This document shows, piece after piece, positions 1 through 5,883 of a DNA stretch of 7,491 nt. Numbering within the stretch: the stretch's first letter is position 1; every line of letters begins with the position of its first letter. This DNA comes from a bacterium (GTDB lineage Bacteria; Pseudomonadota; Alphaproteobacteria; Caulobacterales; Hyphomonadaceae). The stretch lies in NCBI GenBank assembly GCA_030824255.1, contig JAVBYB010000421.1, forward strand, positions 1 through 7,491, given 5' to 3'. The position numbers and the translations under genes were made by a program. The notes under the pieces were generated by a model, which searched no databases, had not been told where the DNA came from, and saw only the letters and a program-made list of their open reading frames with translations.

Positions 1-169
1 GTCTTGGCGGGCGACTTTTTGCCGGTCCGGGGAGTGGGGGCGACAGACAGGGTAGGGTCCTCTGGACTGATGAAATACCGCTTCAAGGTATCACGTGGGG
101 TCTGGACTCGCGAGAGGAAAGACCCCGCCGACTGACCCCGGGCGTGATTGATGCGAGGCCGCGCCGATT
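1..169. other. Upstream leader, no convincing gene
   Basis: I see no supportable gene here. On the plus strand one frame is open from base 1 to a TGA at 133-135 (44 codons). On the minus strand an overlapping frame is also open, through a possible TTG near 85. Neither has a ribosome binding site or recognisable protein character, and third-position GC is similar in both, so neither is called. The stretch contains an inverted repeat, GGGGTCT at 97-103 with AGACCCC at 120-126. Its 16-base loop includes the palindrome CTCGCGAG (107-114). No T-run follows, so it is not a clear terminator. The octamer TCTGGACT occurs twice, at 61-68 and 101-108, 40 bases apart. Confidence 0.3.
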
Positions 170-198
170 TTGCTTCAGAAATTCTAAAGCCCCATAAT
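170..198 (+). promoter_or_regulatory. Candidate sigma70-type promoter of receptor 1
   Basis: A -35-like TTGCTT (170-175) is separated by 17 bases from a -10-like CATAAT (193-198). The -10 matches five of six consensus bases, while the -35 matches only three of six. Transcription would start near 205, giving a leader of about 70 bases before the ATG at 277. The spacing and the overlap with two inverted repeats support a regulated promoter. The weak -35 suggests it may need an activator or be intrinsically modest. This is inference from motif matching only. Confidence 0.45.
172..190. promoter_or_regulatory. Inverted repeat between -35 and -10 (candidate operator)
   Basis: Arms GCTTCAGAA (172-180) and TTCTAAAGC (182-190) are separated by one base and pair at eight of nine positions; the mismatch is C176/A186. 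The repeat occupies the spacer between the candidate -35 and -10 elements, a usual place for a repressor. The TTCTAAA half resembles half-sites of Fur-superfamily (Irr/Fur-like) operators in alphaproteobacteria. The one-base spacing does not clearly fit a consensus I can vouch for, so the regulator is left open. Confidence 0.4.
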
Positions 199-218
199 AC
201 TACCTAGTTAGTCGTATT
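196..218. promoter_or_regulatory. Inverted repeat over -10 and start site (candidate operator)
   Basis: Arms AATACTAC (196-203) and GTCGTATT (211-218) pair at seven of eight positions around a seven-base spacer, CTAGTTA. The repeat covers the end of the candidate -10 and the expected transcription start, where a bound dimer would block RNA polymerase. It is much more AT-rich than its surroundings. The protein that would bind it is unknown. Confidence 0.4.
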
Positions 219-240
219 TAGATTTTCATGTCTTCCGAGG

Positions 241-269
241 GCGCGGGAATTACCGCGTAACGTGGAGGA
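241..269 (+). promoter_or_regulatory. Ribosome binding site and leader hairpin of receptor 1
   Basis: GGAGGA lies at 264-269, with eight bases between GGAGG and the ATG at 277, which is near-ideal spacing. This selects ATG 277 over the in-frame GTG at 262, because that GTG directly abuts the Shine-Dalgarno sequence. Just upstream, CGCGG (242-246) and CCGCG (253-257) can form a small hairpin with a six-base loop, extendable by a G-T pair. The hexamer ACGTGG is repeated at 260-265 and 269-274. Confidence 0.6.
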
Positions 270-276
270 CGTGGTA

Positions 277-2724
277 ATGAATAACGCAAGAAACACGACG
301 CTCATCAGGTCGAGTAACCGTATCCATTATGGGATTTCGGTTGCGGCGATGGCCGTGTTCTGGTCCGCGCCGGCGTTCGCCCAGGGTGAAACCGCTGCCG
401 ACGCCGTTGCGGACCAGTCCGGCCCTCGCGTCGAGGATCAGCAGCCGCAGGCGGCGACAGCCCTGAACCAGGGCGAGCGGGTCGTGGTGACCGCCCGCCG
501 CGTCGAGGAAGACGTTCAGGACGTACCGATCCCGGTCTCTGTGCTCGGCGAGGAATTCCTGTCCGACAGCGGCGCATCCAACGCGGGCAAGCTGGCCCAA
601 CTGGTCCCCTCGGTGCAGTTCTACTCCACCAACCCCCGCAATTCGCAGGTCAACATTCGCGGTCTCGGCGCGCCGTTCGGCCTGACCAATGACGGCATCG
701 AGCAGGGCGTCGGCCTCTATGTCGACGGCGTCTACTATGCCCGCCCCGCCGCCGCCGTGATGGACTTCATCGACGTTGAACGCGTCGAGGTCCTACGCGG
801 TCCGCAAGGCACGCTCTACGGCAAGAACACCACAGCCGGCGCGATCAACGTCACCACCAAGCTCCCCGAATTCACCGCCGCGACCGATGTCGAGCTGAGC
901 TTCGGCAATCTTGGCTACATACTCGCCAAAGGCACGACCACCGGCCCGCTCACCGATTCTCTGGCCTATCGCCTGTCATTCTCGAGCACGCAGCGTGACG
1001 GCACGCTCTACAACGTCAATGGCGAGGACGATCTCAACGACCTCAACAATATCGGCGCCCGCCTGCAGCTGCTGTGGGAGCCAATCGACACGCTGCAGGT
1101 GCGCCTCACCGCCGACAACACGGTGCAGCGACCCGAAGGCTATGCGCAGGTGTTCGCAGGCGTCGTGCCGACGCAGCGCGCCGCCAACCGCCAGTTCGCC
1201 GCACAGGCGGCGGCCTTCAACTACGCCCCGCCGTCCACCAACCCGTTCGACCGTGTCACCGACCTCGACACGCCGCACCGCTCCTACTCCGATTTCGGCG
1301 GCATTGCGCTCAGCGCCGACTGGGACATTGGCCCCGGTACGCTGACCTCGATCTCGGCCTGGCGTTACTGGCTGTGGGATCCGTCCAACGACCGCGACTT
1401 CCTCGGTTTGCCCATCACCACGCAATCGGCCAACCCGTCGAAGCAGTATCAGTGGCAGCAGGAACTCCGCTACGCCGGCGACATCAACGAGGACCTGAGT
1501 TTCGTCGCGGGCGCCTTCTGGTTCAACCAGGTCACCAAGACGCTCGGCCGGCAGGAGCAGGGCTCCGCCGCCTGGCGCTTCCTGCTCAATCCGAACGCCG
1601 CTGCGGCGACGCCTGGCCTGCTCGACGGCTATGGCCAGACGACCGACATCCTCTCCGACCACACCAGCGCGGCGCTGTTCGGCCAGTTCGAATGGGATGT
1701 AACGGACCAGCTCCGCATCATTCCGGGCCTGCGCTTCAACTACGATGAAAAGAGCGGCCACTACATCGCCAACGTCTATGGCGGACTTGATACGTCCGGC
1801 ACGGACCCGACATCCGTGGCGCTGCGTGCCCTGCAGCGCAGCGTTCTGTCGCCGCAGAACTATGAGTCTTCAGGCGAGGAGGACAACGTCTCTTACAACG
1901 TCACCGCCGCCTACGACTTTGCGGACAATTACCACGCCTATGCAACCTACTCGACCGCTTTCAAGACGTTCGGTCTCAACAATAACGGCGTGCCTCTCGA
2001 CGCAGCCGGCAACGTCGCCGTGCAACTCGCCACGGTCGCCCCCGAGGACGTGAAGCACATCGAGATCGGCCTCAAGACCAATCCCGCGCCGGGCGTCACC
2101 GCCAACATCACGGGCTTTCACACAACGATCGACGACTACCAGGTCAACGTCGTGAACGGACAGGTCGGCGTGCTGCGCGGCTATCTCGCCAACGCAGAGC
2201 AGGTGATCGTGCAGGGCGTGGAGTTCGATGGCGCCTGGCGCGTCAATGACAATCTCAACCTCTACAGCAATATCGCCTGGACCGACGCGAAGTTCGAAAC
2301 CTTCACCGGCGCGCCTCCCGCGCTAGAGGATTCTGGCGGCGCCATCCAGGTGGTCGACGCCTCCGGCACACGTCTTCCGGGCGTGTCCGAATGGGCGCTC
2401 GCCATCGGTGGCGAGTACACGCAGGCGGGCGCATTCGGCGGCCGTACAGGCGAATACTTCGCCGGCGTCGATGCGAGTTATCGCTCCGACTTTTCATCGA
2501 GCCCGACCGAGTCGGACTATCTCAACATCGACGGCTATTCCGTGGTCAACGTCCGCGCGGGCTTCCGGGGTGACAATGGTTGGGATTTCTTCGCCTGGGG
2601 CCGCAACGTGCTGAACGAGGAATACTTCGAGATCCTGTCACAGGGCGGCTCGAGCTCCGGATACTACTCCGGCCTGCTGGGCGATCCGCGCACCTATGGC
2701 GTCACGCTGAGGGGGAGTTTCTAG
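277..2724 (+). CDS. TonB-dependent outer-membrane receptor (receptor 1)
   Basis: This is a complete outer-membrane active transporter of 815 residues. Such proteins import scarce ligands such as siderophores, haem, cobalamin or sugars using energy from TonB-ExbB-ExbD. The N-terminus is basic, then hydrophobic, and ends in APAFA, giving a signal peptide cut near residue 35. A TonB-box-like ERVVVTARR lies at 67-75. The plug domain spans about 80-195 and holds the classic VEVLRGPQGTLYGKNTTAG run at 170-188. The rest is the beta-barrel: near the C-terminus is a family-typical GRNVLNEEYF segment, and the protein ends in phenylalanine (RGSF), the usual signal for Bam-assisted insertion. Length is normal for the family and no frameshift is seen. 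It stands alone, with its own candidate promoter upstream and a terminator-like hairpin downstream. The ligand cannot be read from sequence; the nearby genes do not name one. Confidence 0.95.
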   Translation: MNNARNTTLIRSSNRIHYGISVAAMAVFWSAPAFAQGETAADAVADQSGPRVEDQQPQAATALNQGERVVVTARRVEEDVQDVPIPVSVLGEEFLSDSGASNAGKLAQLVPSVQFYSTNPRNSQVNIRGLGAPFGLTNDGIEQGVGLYVDGVYYARPAAAVMDFIDVERVEVLRGPQGTLYGKNTTAGAINVTTKLPEFTAATDVELSFGNLGYILAKGTTTGPLTDSLAYRLSFSSTQRDGTLYNVNGEDDLNDLNNIGARLQLLWEPIDTLQVRLTADNTVQRPEGYAQVFAGVVPTQRAANRQFAAQAAAFNYAPPSTNPFDRVTDLDTPHRSYSDFGGIALSADWDIGPGTLTSISAWRYWLWDPSNDRDFLGLPITTQSANPSKQYQWQQELRYAGDINEDLSFVAGAFWFNQVTKTLGRQEQGSAAWRFLLNPNAAAATPGLLDGYGQTTDILSDHTSAALFGQFEWDVTDQLRIIPGLRFNYDEKSGHYIANVYGGLDTSGTDPTSVALRALQRSVLSPQNYESSGEEDNVSYNVTAAYDFADNYHAYATYSTAFKTFGLNNNGVPLDAAGNVAVQLATVAPEDVKHIEIGLKTNPAPGVTANITGFHTTIDDYQVNVVNGQVGVLRGYLANAEQVIVQGVEFDGAWRVNDNLNLYSNIAWTDAKFETFTGAPPALEDSGGAIQVVDASGTRLPGVSEWALAIGGEYTQAGAFGGRTGEYFAGVDASYRSDFSSSPTESDYLNIDGYSVVNVRAGFRGDNGWDFFAWGRNVLNEEYFEILSQGGSSSGYYSGLLGDPRTYGVTLRGSF

Positions 2725-2733
2725 GACAAGGAA

Positions 2734-2777
2734 TTCCGCACCCCCCTGTCTGACAAACGGACGGGTGGGCCGCGGAA
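2734..2777. repeat. Imperfect hairpin just after receptor 1
   Basis: TTCCGC (2734-2739) pairs with GCGGAA (2772-2777). Pairing continues inward with interruptions: a CCC/GGG block, a C/T mismatch, a CC/GG block, and GTC/GAC near the loop. There is no T-run after it, so it is a poor intrinsic terminator by itself. It may protect the 3' end of the receptor message. It directly abuts the next stem, so the two could be arms of one intergenic element. Confidence 0.45.
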
Positions 2778-2778
2778 A

Positions 2779-2881
2779 GAGGGGCGAGCCGCCAAGGCGC
2801 GGCTTGCCGGTCCCGGCCCCCGTCCGGAATGGGATCAAACTCTGCTGGCTTAGCGCTTCGTCCTCCAGCGGCTCGCCCCTC
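2779..2881. repeat. Long inverted repeat with perfect 14-base arms
   Basis: GAGGGGCGAGCCGC (2779-2792) is exactly complementary to GCGGCTCGCCCCTC (2868-2881), enclosing 75 bases. Inside are smaller possible stems: CAAG with CTTG around 2793-2806, and GCTGG (2844-2848) with CCAGC (2865-2869), the latter competing with the outer stem. Possible identities are a palindromic dispersed intergenic repeat, a small non-coding RNA, or a structured 3' untranslated region. I do not recognise it as a known RNA family. Confidence 0.5.
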
Positions 2882-2917
2882 GCCCAATTCATGCTGCTGC
2901 GATCAGCACAGGAAGGA

Positions 2918-2953
2918 AGGCCCTCGTCCTCACGGACGGGGGCCTGTCGTTTT
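2918..2953 (+). terminator. Rho-independent terminator, plus strand
   Basis: AGGCCCTCGTCC (2918-2929) pairs with GGACGGGGGCCT (2934-2945) over twelve positions around a TCAC loop. The only non-Watson-Crick pair is T2924-G2939. TTTT follows at 2950-2953, after a short GTCG gap. In plus-strand RNA that pair is a U-G wobble, so the stem is fully paired; in minus-strand RNA the same position is an A-C mismatch, and the bases beyond the stem on that side are not T-rich. It therefore most likely ends plus-strand transcription from receptor 1, about 190 bases after its stop codon, before it enters the convergent HxlR gene. Confidence 0.65.
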
Positions 2954-2973
2954 CTGCGAACAAGAAGAAAACT

Positions 2974-3432
2974 CTAGGTCTTCACCACATCGACGCGCTT
3001 GCGATCATAGGTGATCGTGTCGGGCGTGGCGGGCTCGCCGCATTCTGAGCATGTGATCACTGGCGAAAAGCTGTGTCCGCAAGTCGTGTGGCGGCGGCCG
3101 GCCGACCGGCTCTTGCCCGGCAGATGTGTTTCCGACCAATGCGCCAGCATCATCAGAACGGGCTGCAAGGCGCGGCCACGCGGTGTGAGGCGATAGGCAA
3201 AGCGGGGCGGATGTTCCTCATATTGCTCGCGCACCATAACGCCGTGCTCGACGAGATGAGAGAGCCTGCCGGACACAATGGCGCGCGAGGCGCCGGTGGC
3301 GCGCTGGAACTCCTCGAATTTCGACGCCCCTCGCAGCGCATCACGCAGGATCAGCACGGTCCAGGTGTCGCCGACCACCGCCATGGCCTGCGCCACGGGA
3401 CATGGAACCTGTTCGATCTCGCTCCAGCGCAT
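2974..3432 (-). CDS. HxlR-family winged-helix transcriptional regulator
   Basis: A 152-residue DNA-binding regulator acting in the cytoplasm as a dimer. Residues 10-30 (PCPVAQAMAVVGDTWTVLILR) are the HxlR signature. The recognition-helix region (about 38-62, with EFQRATGASRAIVSGRLSHL) and a wing (about 66-85) follow. Cys11 sits where the redox- or electrophile-sensing cysteine lies in characterised members such as YodB and HypR. The tail carries Cys118-Gly-His120 and Cys128-X2-Cys131, resembling a zinc ribbon, which gives a protein longer than the minimal 100-120 residue members. The ATG start has GGAG about seven bases upstream (minus strand). The gene is divergent from receptor 2 and convergent with receptor 1. 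A perfect palindrome in the shared promoter region suggests it regulates itself and receptor 2. The effector is unknown. Confidence 0.92.
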   Translation of the reverse strand: MRWSEIEQVPCPVAQAMAVVGDTWTVLILRDALRGASKFEEFQRATGASRAIVSGRLSHLVEHGVMVREQYEEHPPRFAYRLTPRGRALQPVLMMLAHWSETHLPGKSRSAGRRHTTCGHSFSPVITCSECGEPATPDTITYDRKRVDVVKT

Positions 3433-3467
3433 TTTCCGCTCCCGAATTCGTGCGCGGCCCGTGTCTC

Positions 3468-3498
3468 GCCTGCAATTGACCCCATTGGGGAAGCAGGC
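3468..3498. promoter_or_regulatory. Nested inverted repeat upstream of HxlR gene
   Basis: GCCTGC (3468-3473) and GCAGGC (3493-3498) form perfect outer arms. Inside them CCCC (3480-3483) and GGGG (3487-3490) form a second stem with a three-base loop. It lies between the HxlR start and the 3504-3526 palindrome. It could be a second protein site or a hairpin in the leader of the HxlR message. A TTGACC at 3476-3481 could serve as a plus-strand -35, but no well-spaced -10 follows. Confidence 0.35.
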
Positions 3499-3503
3499 AA
3501 AGG

Positions 3504-3526
3504 GTTAGTTCAAATAATGAACTAAC
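3504..3526. promoter_or_regulatory. Perfect palindrome, likely HxlR operator
   Basis: Arms GTTAGTTCA (3504-3512) and TGAACTAAC (3518-3526) are exact reverse complements around a five-base AATAA spacer. The site is AT-rich in a GC-rich setting and lies between the divergent HxlR and receptor 2 genes, ending 20 bases before the receptor ATG. HxlR regulators bind dyad sites in their own or neighbouring promoters, so this is the natural operator for the adjacent regulator. The palindrome is seen directly; the binding partner is inferred from position. Confidence 0.65.
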
Positions 3527-3527
3527 A

Positions 3528-3543
3528 CGGTCGGGGAGGACCG
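3528..3543 (+). promoter_or_regulatory. Ribosome binding site of receptor 2 in a small hairpin loop
   Basis: GGAGG (3535-3539) lies seven bases before the ATG at 3547 and fixes the start. CGGTC (3528-3532) and GACCG (3539-3543) could pair around a six-base GGGGAG loop, placing most of the Shine-Dalgarno in the loop. The stem is only five pairs, so an effect on translation is uncertain. Confidence 0.5.
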
Positions 3544-3546
3544 CCA

Positions 3547-5763
3547 ATGGACAACGTCAAGCCGAAACGTCCGCATAGTCGTGCGGTGGGACTTGCCGCG
3601 CTGGCCGCAAGCCTTGCCCCGATGGCGCTGGCCCCGGTCGCCATGGCGCAGCAGGCGCCGGTTGATCCGACCAAGGTGGTGTCGCCCGACGTGAAGCCGG
3701 GCTCGGCCGAAGGCGTGCAGGCGTTCGATGCCGCCTATTTCCGCCAGTACAATCCGGTGACGGCGGCGGATATCGTGAACCGCGTGCCGGGCTTCGAGAT
3801 CGACGATGGCGAGGCGCTGCGCGGCTTTGGCGCGACCGCTGGCAACGTTCTGGTCAATGGCGAGCGACCCTCGTCCAAGGTGCTGATCTCCGAGCAGCTG
3901 AAACGTATTCCCTCGGACTCGGTTATCCGCGTGGAGCTGATTTCGGGCAGTGCGTCGAACGTGGACGTGCGCGGGCAGACGCAGCTGGTCAACGTCGTGC
4001 TGAAGCAGGCGAAGCAGGGCGGCGGGTCGCCGACCACCTGGGTGCTCGAAGTGCGCGACATCCAGTATTCGGAGCGCGTCAGCTGGAATTCGCAGCTGAC
4101 CAAGACGTTTGCGCTGAGCGACAACGCCGAACTGACAATCGACCTGCAGACGCCGAACCTTCGCGGACGGGGCGATAGCTTCGAGGCGGTTCGCAACGCT
4201 TCAGGCCAGCTGATCCGCTATCGCGAGGTGTTCGGACAACCGAACAATATCGGCCTGCAGGGAGCGGGCGTCCTCAAGTGGCGGCCGACGGCGCAGGACA
4301 CCGTCAGCTTCAACGCGCAGTACGCGCCGACATGGAACACGCAGAACATTGGCTCGGAAGTCTTCACGCCAACAGGCGCTTTCGAGAGCGCGACGTTCGG
4401 GCTCAGTGAATACAAAGACAACTACACTGCGGAAATCGGCGGCGACTGGGAGCACCGCTTCTCGCCGGAACTTTCGGTGAAGGGTATCGTGCTGGCGACG
4501 GCAACCAGCGTTGATCAGGATGATGTGTTCCGCATCTTCACGCCGACCGGTACGGCGGGGCCGGGCGGGCTGTTCAACACGCGCACGCAGATCCGCACGA
4601 CCGAGGCCGGCGAGCGACTGGCGCGCGGCTTTGCGACGTGGCGCCCGGATGGCGCGCATACGATCGATATCGGTGTGGAAGGCGCCTTCAATTTCCGCGA
4701 CACGACGCTCGATATCTTCAACAACACGGGAGGCGGTCCTGTCGCGGTTCCACTTCCGGTCTCGGACACGCGTGTCGAGGAGACCCGGATCGAGCCGTTC
4801 ATAACCGATGTGTGGAAGCTCTCGCCGCAGCTGACACTTGAGAGCGGCTTCACCTATGAGGCCTCGACGATCACGCAGACGGGCGATGAGGAAAAGGAAA
4901 GCGAATTTTCCTACCCCAAGCCGCGCGCAACCCTGACATGGCAAGCGGGCGAGGCCGACCAGATCCGCGCCTCTGTATCGCGCGAGATCGCGCAGCTCGA
5001 CTTCACCGAGTTTGCGTCGTCCGTGAACTTCATCGACGATTCCAGCCTGATCGGAAATCCGGATCTCGAGCCGGAGAAAGCGTGGCGCGCTCGCGCAGAG
5101 TGGGAGCACAAGTTCGGCGCCCGCGCCGCGCTGACGCTCGCCGTGTTCCACGAGAAGGTTGAGGATGTGCAGGACTTCATCCCGCGCACGATCACCACGG
5201 GTACGGGTCCGCGCACTTTCGACGCGCCGGGCAATATCGGAGATGGTACGCGGACGGGCATGGAAGTGCGCGGCGCTCTGCCACTGGCGCCGCTGTTGCC
5301 CAATGCGGAAGTGCGCTTCTCCGGCCTGTGGCAGGAGACCGACGTGGCGGACCCGATCACGGGCGAGAGCCGGCGGTTCTCCGGTGAGAAGGACTGGAAC
5401 TACAATGCTTCCTTCCGACACGATCTTCCGGAGCTGAAGGCGGCATGGGGCGTCAGCGCGCTCGGCCAGTCTGACCGGCAGGAATTCAAGGTCATCGAGG
5501 ATATTCTCTATGACCGCCCCGGCGCGCGGGTCGACCTCTTCGCCGAGACCTCTGCTTATGGCGGCGTCACCATCCGGGTGACCGCTGCCAACATTTTCCA
5601 TCCGGAGGAGTTCCGGGACCGGACCTTCTACCAGGCTGATCCGCTGGATCCTGCGGCCCCGCCGCGCGGAACCGGAAACATCCTGCGGACAGAAGAGCGC
5701 AAGCAGAAGGGCGGTCCGGAAGGTACTCAGCTTTTCTCCGTGCGGGTATCGGGAACCTTCTAG
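3547..5763 (+). CDS. TonB-dependent receptor, plug-domain type (receptor 2)
   Basis: A complete outer-membrane receptor of 738 residues. A basic N-terminus and an alanine/leucine-rich segment end in AMA before QQ, giving a signal peptide cut near residue 34. The plug spans about 60-155: TAADIVNRVPGFEI (72-85), LRGFGATAGNVLVNGERPSS (91-110) and IRVELISGSA (127-136) are typical of a subfamily distinct from receptor 1, and the LRGPQGTLYG run is absent. No strong TonB box is visible; only a weak TKVVSP-like stretch near 42-47 could serve. The barrel follows, with the family-typical GNPDLEPE at 503-510, and the chain ends in phenylalanine (SGTF). The substrate is unknown. It is transcribed away from the HxlR gene, with a perfect palindrome in between, so it is probably the regulator's main target. 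The product could also act in signalling or in glycan or aromatic compound uptake; no evidence decides. Confidence 0.9.
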   Translation: MDNVKPKRPHSRAVGLAALAASLAPMALAPVAMAQQAPVDPTKVVSPDVKPGSAEGVQAFDAAYFRQYNPVTAADIVNRVPGFEIDDGEALRGFGATAGNVLVNGERPSSKVLISEQLKRIPSDSVIRVELISGSASNVDVRGQTQLVNVVLKQAKQGGGSPTTWVLEVRDIQYSERVSWNSQLTKTFALSDNAELTIDLQTPNLRGRGDSFEAVRNASGQLIRYREVFGQPNNIGLQGAGVLKWRPTAQDTVSFNAQYAPTWNTQNIGSEVFTPTGAFESATFGLSEYKDNYTAEIGGDWEHRFSPELSVKGIVLATATSVDQDDVFRIFTPTGTAGPGGLFNTRTQIRTTEAGERLARGFATWRPDGAHTIDIGVEGAFNFRDTTLDIFNNTGGGPVAVPLPVSDTRVEETRIEPFITDVWKLSPQLTLESGFTYEASTITQTGDEEKESEFSYPKPRATLTWQAGEADQIRASVSREIAQLDFTEFASSVNFIDDSSLIGNPDLEPEKAWRARAEWEHKFGARAALTLAVFHEKVEDVQDFIPRTITTGTGPRTFDAPGNIGDGTRTGMEVRGALPLAPLLPNAEVRFSGLWQETDVADPITGESRRFSGEKDWNYNASFRHDLPELKAAWGVSALGQSDRQEFKVIEDILYDRPGARVDLFAETSAYGGVTIRVTAANIFHPEEFRDRTFYQADPLDPAAPPRGTGNILRTEERKQKGGPEGTQLFSVRVSGTF

Positions 5764-5790
5764 CGCCACATGTTGCGTTGATGGCCGGGC

Positions 5791-5810
5791 GGGCGGCGGA
5801 AACGCCGTCC
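5791..5810 (+). terminator. GAAA-capped hairpin after receptor 2
   Basis: GGGCGGCG (5791-5798) pairs with CGCCGTCC (5803-5810) over eight positions, one being a G-T wobble, around a GAAA tetraloop. It lies 28 bases after the receptor 2 stop. A T-run does not follow directly; TCTTT appears only at about 5820-5824, within a small GCAAA/TTTGC repeat (5814-5825). It may be a weak terminator or an RNA-stabilising 3' hairpin separating the receptor from the YCII/sigma module. Confidence 0.5.
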
Positions 5811-5833
5811 TCACGCAAATCTTTGCAGGCGTC

Positions 5834-5860
5834 TGTCGGGTCGGGTTATCCTGTGCCGTC
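5834..5860 (+). promoter_or_regulatory. Candidate ECF-type promoter of the YCII/sigma module
   Basis: TGTCGG (5834-5839), a 17-base spacer, then CGTC (5857-5860). This resembles the ECF42 promoter as I recall it from Streptomyces work (-35 TGTCGA, -10 CG[A/T]C); I could not check that here. The predicted start near 5867 would leave a leader of about 17 bases before ATG 5884, including a GAGAG ribosome binding site at 5871-5875. If correct, the sigma factor encoded downstream drives its own operon. A sigma70-like alternative (TTGCAG 5823-5828, 18 bases, TATCCT 5847-5852) overlaps it. Confidence 0.45.
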
Positions 5861-5869
5861 CTAGGCACA
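5852..5869. promoter_or_regulatory. Inverted repeat over the YCII promoter -10
   Basis: TGTGCC (5852-5857) and GGCACA (5864-5869) are perfect arms around the six-base spacer GTCCTA, ending 14 bases before ATG 5884. The repeat covers the candidate -10 and start site. It may be an operator or a small 5' hairpin in any longer transcript; no binding protein can be named. Confidence 0.35.
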
Positions 5870-5883
5870 TGAGAGACGCCCCG

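Noticed and set aside
1..135. Tail of an upstream plus-strand gene, or head of a minus-strand gene leaving the window
   Set aside because: Frames on both strands are open with similar third-position GC and no supporting start, ribosome site or recognisable protein; more flanking sequence is required.
1..276. Cobalamin riboswitch upstream of receptor 1
   Set aside because: I found no B12-box or the conserved core boxes, and the region has a promoter-like region close to the start instead.
262..279. GTG 262 as the start of receptor 1, adding five residues
   Set aside because: The GTG directly abuts the strong GGAGGA ribosome site, which is correctly spaced only for ATG 277, and no ribosome site serves 262.
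2833..2843. Eleven bases matching the start of the 16S rRNA forward-primer site on the minus strand (AGAGTTTGATC)
   Set aside because: The match stops after that motif and no other rRNA sequence surrounds it; treated as chance.
2779..2881. Signal recognition particle (4.5S) RNA, suggested by the long closing stem
   Set aside because: The conserved GGAAG/AGCAG internal-loop motif of the SRP-binding domain is absent.
2638..2892. Minus-strand frame of 84 codons in the spacer after receptor 1
   Set aside because: It overlaps the receptor's 3' end and the inverted repeat. Its composition is explained by the palindromic DNA, and it has no family resemblance I can defend.
5869..5883. ATG 5869 as the start of the YCII protein
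   Set aside because: It lacks a well-spaced ribosome site, family members begin at the MMYAVL strand, and the candidate transcription start near 5867 would leave almost no leader.
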